A stretch of 64,000 nucleotides of DNA, taken from assembly GCF_017876315.1 (NCBI RefSeq), contig NZ_JAGINU010000001.1:5146001-5210000 (forward strand), read 5' to 3'. Source of the DNA: Pseudonocardia parietis (lineage in GTDB: Bacteria > Actinomycetota > Actinomycetes > Mycobacteriales > Pseudonocardiaceae). Positions within the stretch are counted from its first letter, which is position 1; every line of letters starts with the position of its first letter. The notes under the pieces are model-generated. The model did not search any database. It was given only the letters and a program-made list of their open reading frames with translations, and was not told where the DNA came from. Both the position numbers and the translations under genes were made by a program. Positions 58,275 to 64,000 of this stretch are shown here, piece by piece.

Positions 58275-59699
58275 TCAGGCGTGGTCGTCCTCGCCCAGGC
58301 GGTGCACCCGGATCAGGTTGGTCGAGCCGACGGTCGCGGGCGGCGAACCGGCGACGATCACGACCAGGTCGCCCGGCTTGAACCGGCCGATGGACAGGAT
58401 CGCGTGGTCGACCTGGCGGACCATGGCGTCGGTGGAGTCGACCTTGTCGACCAGGAACGTCTCGACGCCCCAGGTCATCGCGAGCTGGCTGCGCACCGCC
58501 GCCTCCGGGGTGAACGCCAGCAGCGGCAGCCGGGTGTGCAGCCGGGCGAGCCGGCGCACGGTGTCGCCGGACTGGGAGAACGCGACCAGCGCCCGCGCCG
58601 AGAGCCGCTCCCCGATGTCGCGGGCGGCGTAGGACAGCACGCCGCGCTTGGTCCGCGGCACGTGGTTCAGCGGCGGCACCGTCGCGGGGCCCGCCTCGAC
58701 CGCCTCGACGATCTCGGCCATCGTCCGGACCGTCTTGATCGGGTACCGGCCGACGCTGGTCTCGCCGGAGAGCATCACGGCGTCGGTGCCGTCGAGCACC
58801 GCGTTCGCCACGTCGGAGGCCTCGGCCCGGGTGGGCCGCGAGCTGGTGATCATCGACTCCAGCATCTGGGTGGCGACGATGACCGGCTTCGCGTTCTCCC
58901 GGGCGATCTGCACGGCGCGCTTCTGCACCAGCGGCACGTTCTGCAGCGGCAGCTCGACGCCGAGGTCACCGCGGGCGACCATGATGCCGTCGAAGGCGAG
59001 GACGACGGCCTCGAGGTTGTCGACGGCCTCCGGCTTCTCCAGCTTGGCCACCACCGGGACCCGGCCGTACCCGGAGCCGTCCATGATCTTGTGGACGAGG
59101 TCGATGTCCGCGGGGCTGCGGACGAAGGAGAGCGCGACGACGTCGACGCGCAGCGACATCGCGAACTCGAGGTCGGAGATGTCCTTCTCGGTCAGGGCCG
59201 GCACCGAGATGTTCATCCCGGGCAGGGAGAGTCCCTTGTTGTCGGAGACCGGGCCGCCCTCGGTGACCCGGCACACGACGTCGTCGCCCTCGACGGCGAT
59301 CACACGCAGGCCGACCTTGCCGTCGTCGATCAGCAGGCGGTCGTCGACCGACGCGTCCCGGGCCAGGCTCTTGTAGGTGGTGGAGACGCGGTCGTGGGTG
59401 CCGGCCACGTCGGCGACCGTGATCCGCACCTCCTCGCCCGTCGCCCACTCGGTGGGGCCGTCCTTGAAGCGGCCGAGGCGGATCTTCGGGCCCTGCAGGT
59501 CGCCGAGGATGCCGACGGCGCGGCCGGTGGAGTCCGCGGCGGCGCGGACCATGTCGTAGACGCGCTTGTGGTCCTCGCGGTCACCGTGGCTGAAGTTGAG
59601 CCGGGCCACGTCCATCCCGGCGTCCACGAGTTCCCGGATCCGGTCCGGCGTCGCGGTGGCCGGACCGATGGTGCAGACGATCTTGGTTCGACGTGTCAC
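58275..59699 (-). CDS. pyk: Pyruvate kinase
   Basis: 474 residues from the GTG at 59699. TRRTKIVCTIGPATATPDRI start, ARLNFSHG, the VVAKLEKPEAVDN segment with the active-site lysine, DGIMVARGDLGVELP, and ATQMLESMITSSRPTRAEASDVANAVLDGTDAVMLSGET are all intact. It makes pyruvate and ATP from phosphoenolpyruvate. The C-terminal allosteric domain is complete. Divergent from the VanZ-like gene. Confidence 0.97.
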   Translation of the reverse strand: MTRRTKIVCTIGPATATPDRIRELVDAGMDVARLNFSHGDREDHKRVYDMVRAAADSTGRAVGILGDLQGPKIRLGRFKDGPTEWATGEEVRITVADVAGTHDRVSTTYKSLARDASVDDRLLIDDGKVGLRVIAVEGDDVVCRVTEGGPVSDNKGLSLPGMNISVPALTEKDISDLEFAMSLRVDVVALSFVRSPADIDLVHKIMDGSGYGRVPVVAKLEKPEAVDNLEAVVLAFDGIMVARGDLGVELPLQNVPLVQKRAVQIARENAKPVIVATQMLESMITSSRPTRAEASDVANAVLDGTDAVMLSGETSVGRYPIKTVRTMAEIVEAVEAGPATVPPLNHVPRTKRGVLSYAARDIGERLSARALVAFSQSGDTVRRLARLHTRLPLLAFTPEAAVRSQLAMTWGVETFLVDKVDSTDAMVRQVDHAILSIGRFKPGDLVVIVAGSPPATVGSTNLIRVHRLGEDDHA

Positions 59700-59778
59700 G
59701 GCAACCAGCCTAGCGCTGGTCTGGAACGATCCGGTTGCCGGAACCCGGCCTGTCGGTGGGATGGAGGAGACTGGCCGG

Positions 59779-60111
59779 GTGCGTGTCCAGCCGTTCGTCC
59801 TCGCCCTCCTGCTCAGCCTGGGTGTGTTGTTCGCTCCGGCATCGGGGGTTCCGGCGGCTCCACCGGGGACCGACAAGCTCGTGCACCTGGCGCTGTTCGC
59901 ACTCCTCGCCGTCACCGGGCGGGCCGCCGGGATCCGCACGTGGCCGCTGCTGGGCGGCCTGGCCGCGTACGCGGCGGCATCCGAGGTGCTGCAGGCGGTG
60001 CTCCCGATCGGCCGCAGCGGCGACGTGCTCGACGGGCTGGTCGACGTGCTCGGCGCGGTGCTGGGCCTGGGGCTGTACGCGGCGCTGTCCCGGCGGCGGG
60101 CGACGGCGTGA
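59779..60111 (+). CDS. VanZ family membrane protein
   Basis: 110 residues from the GTG at 59779 (Shine-Dalgarno GGAGGAG at 59763). An in-frame ATG at 59761 sits within that Shine-Dalgarno and is less likely. About four membrane segments; the VanZ hallmarks are DKLVHLALFALLAV near residue 34 and SEVLQAVLPIGRSGDVLDGLVDVLGAVLG near 77-106. Short version of the family, function unknown; VanZ itself gives low teicoplanin resistance. Confidence 0.85.
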   Translation: MRVQPFVLALLLSLGVLFAPASGVPAAPPGTDKLVHLALFALLAVTGRAAGIRTWPLLGGLAAYAAASEVLQAVLPIGRSGDVLDGLVDVLGAVLGLGLYAALSRRRATA

Positions 60112-60121
60112 CCGGCCCGGC

Positions 60122-61216
60122 TCAGCCCGTCGGGCGGCCCTCGGCCACCGCGAACCGGCCGACGGTCCCGGCGATCGCCTTCGTGTAGCGGTCCAGCTTC
60201 TCCCGGTCGACGTTGCCGACCGTGTCGCACGCCGAGTGGTAGCACGGGTCGAAGACCTCACCCGCGGTCCCGCCCCACTTCTCGGCCTGCTCGGCGGACT
60301 TGGCGTCGCCGTCCCCGGTGACGGCACCGGCGGTGGGGATCCCGGCGTCGACGAACGGGGCGTCGTCGTCGCCGTAGAGCGGGATCCGTTCCGCCGTCGC
60401 ACCGGTCGCGGCGAGCTCCTCGATGAGCACGGCGGCCACCGTCGCCGAGCCGGGCGGGCCGGTCCCGGACTCCTCGTCCCCGACCCCGCCCTGGACGAAG
60501 TAGCCACCGTTCGGTGAGCCGAGCATGTCCGAGTTCAGATAGAGCAGGTGGGCGCCGCGCTCCGACCGGGAGAGGCCCTCGACATAGCCCTTCGAGCCGT
60601 ACAGGCCCTCCTCCTCGGAGCCCCAGAATCCGAACGCCACGGTGTTGGGCGTGCCGGGGGTCGGGCCGAGCCGGGTCGCGATCTCGAGCTGCGCGGCGAC
60701 CCCGGTGCCGTCGTCGTTGATCCCCGGGCCTGCGGTCACCGAGTCCAGGTGTGCGCCGGCGAGCACGACCGCGTCCGGGTTGCCGTCACGGGTGCGGGCG
60801 ACGACGTTGCGCAGCTCGCGGCCCAGGTCCTCGTCGTAGTAGGTGGGGGTCTCGACCTCGAACCCGGCGTCGCGCAGCACACCCGCCACGTAGTCGACCG
60901 AGCGCGCGTAGCCGGGGGTGCCCGAGGCCCGGTTGCCGCCGTTCGAGTCGGCGATCCGCTGCAACGCCTCGAGATGCGGCACGGCCCCGGCACCACTCGC
61001 GGTGGACGCGAGCCGCTCGGACAGCGCGTCCCGGGGAGGGACGGAACCCGGGTCGGCGGTCGGGGCCGGGGCGGTGTCGGGGGGTGCTGCCGTGCAGCCG
61101 ACCAGCAGCAGAGCGGCGACGGCAAGCACCGCGGCCACCGCGCGGGCACGCCACCGCCCCCGGCCCCGCGCCCGTACCCCTCGTCCGGACGTCCGTTCCG
61201 GTGCGTGCCCGCCCAT
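60122..61216 (-). CDS. M28-family zinc aminopeptidase lipoprotein
   Basis: 364 residues from the ATG at 61216 (Shine-Dalgarno GGGGGA). An arginine-rich N-terminus and LLLVGC lipobox near residue 41 mark a lipoprotein. M28 metal ligands are visible: AHLDSV, NDDGTG, SEEEG, LNSDMLG and the late YHSACDTVGN. It resembles secreted Streptomyces-type aminopeptidases, cleaving N-terminal residues outside the cell. It is convergent with VanZ, stops 10 bp apart. Confidence 0.93.
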   Translation of the reverse strand: MGGHAPERTSGRGVRARGRGRWRARAVAAVLAVAALLLVGCTAAPPDTAPAPTADPGSVPPRDALSERLASTASGAGAVPHLEALQRIADSNGGNRASGTPGYARSVDYVAGVLRDAGFEVETPTYYDEDLGRELRNVVARTRDGNPDAVVLAGAHLDSVTAGPGINDDGTGVAAQLEIATRLGPTPGTPNTVAFGFWGSEEEGLYGSKGYVEGLSRSERGAHLLYLNSDMLGSPNGGYFVQGGVGDEESGTGPPGSATVAAVLIEELAATGATAERIPLYGDDDAPFVDAGIPTAGAVTGDGDAKSAEQAEKWGGTAGEVFDPCYHSACDTVGNVDREKLDRYTKAIAGTVGRFAVAEGRPTG

Positions 61217-61355
61217 GCCGTCCCCCAGCTCCGTCGCGTGTCCGGTGTTCGCCGGACCCCCGGCCGCCGGTTCACCACGACCCACCCGGAAGAGCACCGG
61301 AGTCCGACTCTGGCACAGCACCGAGGGACTGCGACAGGGTCACGCGCGGCGGGGC

Positions 61356-61994
61356 TCAGCGGCGGGGCTGCTCGCTCGGCCCGACGTGGTCGGCCATCCA
61401 CTCGGTGACCGGCCGCGCGGCCCGCCAGACCTTCCGGACCCGGTCGCGGGCCCGCGGGCCGTGCAGCACGTCGTCCGGCGGCCACCGGCGGGACACGTAC
61501 AGCCCGGTGTGCCGCAGCAGGTCGAGCCGCGGGTGGTGCGGATCGGTGCCGCGCGGGCGGGTCTTCAGCGTCGCCCCGCTCACGGTCAGCCCGTCGTCGA
61601 GTGCGGCGGCCAGCCGGGCGCGGAGGTCCTCGCCGCGGCGCTCGTCGTCGACCGCGGTGCGGTAGCGGCCCAGCTGGTCGGGTGCCATCGCGTAGTAGCC
61701 GCCCGCGGCGAGCATCCCCTCCGACGACACCTCGACGTAGAACGGCGGCGCGTAGCCGCCGCAGTGCGTCTTGTACGGCGTCTTGTCGGCGGAGAACCGG
61801 ACGTCCCGGTACGGGCGGAACACCTTGCCCTCGCCGAACTCGGGTTCGAGGTCGGCGAGCAGCGCCAGCATCGGGCCGCGGACGTCGCCCTCGTAGATCG
61901 CGCGGTTGTCGGTCCAGTACGCCTTCGAGTTGTCCGCGAGCAGGCCGTCGTAGAACTCGACCGCACCGTCGCCGAAGCCGGTGAAGGCGCTCAT
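61356..61994 (-). CDS. DUF2461 (TIGR02453) family protein
   Basis: 212 residues from the ATG at 61994, overlapping the lgt stop. Conserved blocks: FYDGLLADNSKAYWTDNRAIYEGDVRGPMLALL, KVFRPYRDVRFSADKTPYKTHCGGYA and GGYYAMAPDQLGRYRTAVDD. Family function is unknown; no catalytic motif is obvious. Co-transcription with lgt is likely by the overlap. Confidence 0.92.
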   Translation of the reverse strand: MSAFTGFGDGAVEFYDGLLADNSKAYWTDNRAIYEGDVRGPMLALLADLEPEFGEGKVFRPYRDVRFSADKTPYKTHCGGYAPPFYVEVSSEGMLAAGGYYAMAPDQLGRYRTAVDDERRGEDLRARLAAALDDGLTVSGATLKTRPRGTDPHHPRLDLLRHTGLYVSRRWPPDDVLHGPRARDRVRKVWRAARPVTEWMADHVGPSEQPRR

Positions 61995-62887
61995 GCGCTG
62001 TCGCGTTGCCGGTCCGGTTCCTCGGGTTCGGCCGCCGAGAAATCCTCGCGGCCCTTCGGCGCGAGCACCAGGTAGACGATCGCCCCGGCGAACACCACCG
62101 CCGATACGACGACGTTGATCCGCAGGTCGCCGAACACCCGGGTGGCTTGGTCGGTACGCATCATCTCGATGAAGAACCGGCCGAGCGTGTAGCCCGCGAC
62201 GTAGACGGCGAAGGCCCGGCCGTGGCCGAGCCGGAACCGGCGGTCGGCGAACACCACGAGCGCGGCGACGGCGAGGTTCCACAGCAGCTCGTAGAGGAAC
62301 GTCGGGTGCACGACGGCGACCGGCGTCAGGTCCAGCGCGACGCCGCCGATCGGGTCCTCCAACCCCGTCGCCGGGTCGACCCGCTGGTAGATCTCCAGGC
62401 CCCACGGCAGCGTGGTCGGGCCGCCGTAGAGCTCCTGGTTGAACCAGTTGCCGAGCCGGCCGACGGCCTGGGCCACGACGATGCCCGGGGCCACGGCGTC
62501 GGCGAACACCGGCAGCGGGACGCCGTGGCGACGGCAGCCGATCCACGCACCGACACCGCCGAGCGCGACCGCGCCCCAGATGCCGAGGCCACCGTTCCAG
62601 ATCGCCAGCGCACCGAGCGGGTCTCCGCCCGGTCCGAAGTAGACGTGCCAGTCGGTGGCGACGTGGTAGAGCCGCCCGCCGACCAGGCCGAACGGGATCG
62701 CCCACACCGCGACGTCGAGCACCGTCCCGGGCCGTCCGCCGCGGGCGACCAGGCGCCGCTCGCCCCACCACAGGGCGATCGCGATGCCGGCGATGATGCA
62801 GAGCGCGTACGCCCGGATCGGGATCGGGCCGATCTCCCAGACCCCGCGGGGCGGGCTGGGGATGGCCGCGAGGGCGGTGCTCAGCAC
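61991..62887 (-). CDS. lgt: Prolipoprotein diacylglyceryl transferase
   Basis: 298 residues from a GTG at 62887. Seven membrane segments; signature GGRLYHVATDWHVYFG, the catalytic-arginine region AVGRLGNWFNQELYGGPT, and HPTFLYELLWN. It attaches diacylglycerol to the lipobox cysteine, the first step in maturing lipoproteins such as the three encoded in this window. It starts 4 bp after trpC. The charged C-terminal tail is short. Confidence 0.95.
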   Translation of the reverse strand: MLSTALAAIPSPPRGVWEIGPIPIRAYALCIIAGIAIALWWGERRLVARGGRPGTVLDVAVWAIPFGLVGGRLYHVATDWHVYFGPGGDPLGALAIWNGGLGIWGAVALGGVGAWIGCRRHGVPLPVFADAVAPGIVVAQAVGRLGNWFNQELYGGPTTLPWGLEIYQRVDPATGLEDPIGGVALDLTPVAVVHPTFLYELLWNLAVAALVVFADRRFRLGHGRAFAVYVAGYTLGRFFIEMMRTDQATRVFGDLRINVVVSAVVFAGAIVYLVLAPKGREDFSAAEPEEPDRQRDSA

Positions 62888-62891
62888 GGGG

Positions 62892-63734
62892 TCAGGCGCC
62901 GGTGCGGCTGCAGGACGGGTGGAAGCCCGCCGCGACCAGCCCGCGCACGGCCGACGCCGGGTCGCCGCTGGTCACCAGGCCCTCGCCGACGAGCACCGCG
63001 TCGGCACCCCAGCCGGCGTAGGTGAGCAGGTCGCCGGGCCCGCGGACGCCGGACTCGGCGACCTTGAGCACGTTCGAGGGCAGCCCGGGCGCGATCTGCC
63101 CGAACACCGACCGGTTCACCTCGAGGGTGTGCAGGTTGCGCGAGTTGACGCCGACGAGCTTCGCCCCGGCCTCCAGGGCGCGGTCGCACTCCTCCTCGGT
63201 GTGCACCTCGACCAGGGGTGTCATGCCGAGCGACTCGACCCGGTCGAGCAGCGACTCGAGAACCGGCTGCTCCAGCGCCGCGACGATCAGCAGGACGACG
63301 TCGGCGCCGTGCGCGCGGGCCTCGTGCACCTGGTACGGGGTGACGATGAAGTCCTTGCGCAGCACCGGGACGTCCACCCGGGCGCGGACCGCGTCGAGGT
63401 CGGCGAGCGAGCCGCCGAACCGGCGCTGCTCGGTCAGGACGCTGATCACCCGGGCTCCGCCCTCGGCGTAGACCCCGGCGAGCTCGGCCGGGTCCGGGAT
63501 CGCCGCGAGCGCTCCCTTGGACGGGCTCGACCGCTTCACCTCGGCGATGACGCCGACGCCCGGCTCGCGCAGTGCGGCCAGTGCGTCGCGGGGCTGCGGT
63601 GCCGCCGCCGCCCGGCGCTTGATCTCGTCGAGGTCGACGGCCTTCTCGCGCTCCGCGAGGTCCTCGCGGACACCGGCCACGATGGACTCCAGGACGCTCG
63701 GCCCCCGGCCGTCGGTCCCGTTCTGCTGCGCCAC
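62892..63734 (-). CDS. trpC: Indole-3-glycerol phosphate synthase
   Basis: 280 residues from a GTG at 63734 with a GGAGGA Shine-Dalgarno; upstream in-frame sequence includes that Shine-Dalgarno and is not coding. Signature VIAEVKRSSPSKG, the catalytic lysine in VLRKDFIVTPYQVHEARA, and GVNSRNLHTLEVN are intact. It closes the indole ring in tryptophan synthesis. Downstream is lgt, not trpB/trpA as in many actinobacteria. Upstream is the Trp-operon membrane protein. Confidence 0.96.
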   Translation of the reverse strand: MAQQNGTDGRGPSVLESIVAGVREDLAEREKAVDLDEIKRRAAAAPQPRDALAALREPGVGVIAEVKRSSPSKGALAAIPDPAELAGVYAEGGARVISVLTEQRRFGGSLADLDAVRARVDVPVLRKDFIVTPYQVHEARAHGADVVLLIVAALEQPVLESLLDRVESLGMTPLVEVHTEEECDRALEAGAKLVGVNSRNLHTLEVNRSVFGQIAPGLPSNVLKVAESGVRGPGDLLTYAGWGADAVLVGEGLVTSGDPASAVRGLVAAGFHPSCSRTGA

Positions 63735-63783
63735 CGTGTCGACTCCTCCTAAGCTCGCAGGCCGCCCGGTCGTCGGCGCCATG

Positions 63784-64000
63784 CTAGTTCTCCCCTTCGC
63801 GCGGCCCGACGGTCGGGTCGCCGCCCGCGTCGAGCCGCTCCCACGCCGCCCGGTCCGGGTCGGTCTCGGCGACCTGCTCCTTCGCCCCGGGCGCGGAGTA
63901 GCGGGCCCCGAGCCGGGGGATCCGCGGCTCCCGCAGGATCAGCAGCACGGTGGCGGCCAGTGCCAGCACCGCACCGGCGACCGCCAGCCACGGCCACGGC
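63784..64000 (-). CDS. Trp biosynthesis-associated membrane protein (partial, N-terminus outside window)
   Basis: About 71 C-terminal residues are visible. The frame runs to the window edge: WPWLAVAGAVLALAATVLLI, a membrane segment, followed by LREPRIPRLGARYSAPG. This matches the last helix and basic tail of the TIGR02234 protein found between trpE and trpC in actinobacteria. Function unknown. The tail is acidic and ends 49 bp before trpC. Confidence 0.8.
   Translation of the reverse strand, partial: PWPWLAVAGAVLALAATVLLILREPRIPRLGARYSAPGAKEQVAETDPDRAAWERLDAGGDPTVGPREGEN

Overview
The window is a stretch of high-GC actinobacterial chromosome. Its genes are dense and arranged in short operons. 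It is rich in GTG starts and in ATGA/GTGA stop-start overlaps. The gene content suggests Pseudonocardiaceae, most likely Pseudonocardia or a relative: the coproporphyrin-dependent haem enzymes (hemE, a cgoX-type oxidase, hemQ), F420/deazaflavin-type oxidoreductases, DUF3000, an Asp23/AmaP envelope-stress cluster, LigD-type polymerases, and a probable 10-methyl fatty acid gene pair. No rRNA, tRNA, CRISPR array, transposase or phage gene was seen. The genus assignment is inference from content and style.

Layout. 1-7.1 kb (minus): a methyltransferase (cut by the window edge) with its FAD partner, an aldo/keto reductase, an AbgT transporter overlapping a secreted esterase, and a creatininase-family hydrolase overlapping its GntR/FadR regulator. 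7.1-9.95 kb: a 20-bp minisatellite, a PhaC-like hydrolase, an acyl-CoA dehydrogenase, and a large inverted repeat. 9.97-13.8 kb: an iron-siderophore ABC operon (ATPase plus two permeases) with an IdeR-like box, divergent from a RibD-type reductase. 13.9-17.0 kb: a seven-gene Asp23/DUF2273/DUF6286/AmaP cluster that includes a small HPD (J-domain-like) protein. 17.1-19.7 kb: 3-hydroxybutyrate dehydrogenase and a lipoprotein that looks like a dead alpha/beta-hydrolase. 20.1-23.7 kb: a complete OpuC/ProU-type compatible-solute ABC operon ending in a clear terminator. 23.9-25.9 kb: two convergent LigD-polymerase paralogues. 26.0-30.5 kb: msrB and the late haem genes. 30.6-35.3 kb: DUF3000, an orphan LuxR-type regulator, RNase D and a two-component pair.

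35.3-41 kb: dxs, then two facing GGDEF diguanylate cyclases. The upstream regions of both GGDEF genes hold minute, well-initiated ORFs: MRNWGW twice and MDNRGW once. This is the least explained part of the window. 41-42.7 kb: a histidine phosphatase, a HIT protein and a PPOX/F420 enzyme around a symmetric promoter. 42.9-49.9 kb: the maltodextrin-to-trehalose pathway (glgX, treY, treZ). The treY-treZ gap carries tandem repeats, two copies of a 60-nt hairpin element and a G-tract block. 50-56.5 kb: mdh, a DUF418 membrane protein, a repeat-bearing membrane protein, a BBE-type oxidase, a CoA-binding protein, metY and an orphan VapB-like antitoxin. 56.6-64 kb: dienelactone hydrolase, tesB, pyk, VanZ, an M28 lipoprotein peptidase, DUF2461, lgt, trpC and the tail of a Trp-operon membrane protein. 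trpB and trpA are not between trpC and lgt.

Functional themes: envelope and osmotic stress (Asp23/AmaP, OpuC, trehalose), lipid and acyl metabolism, haem and iron, and c-di-GMP signalling. Start sites were chosen by Shine-Dalgarno sequence, overlap with the upstream gene, and family length; those that remain ambiguous are marked.
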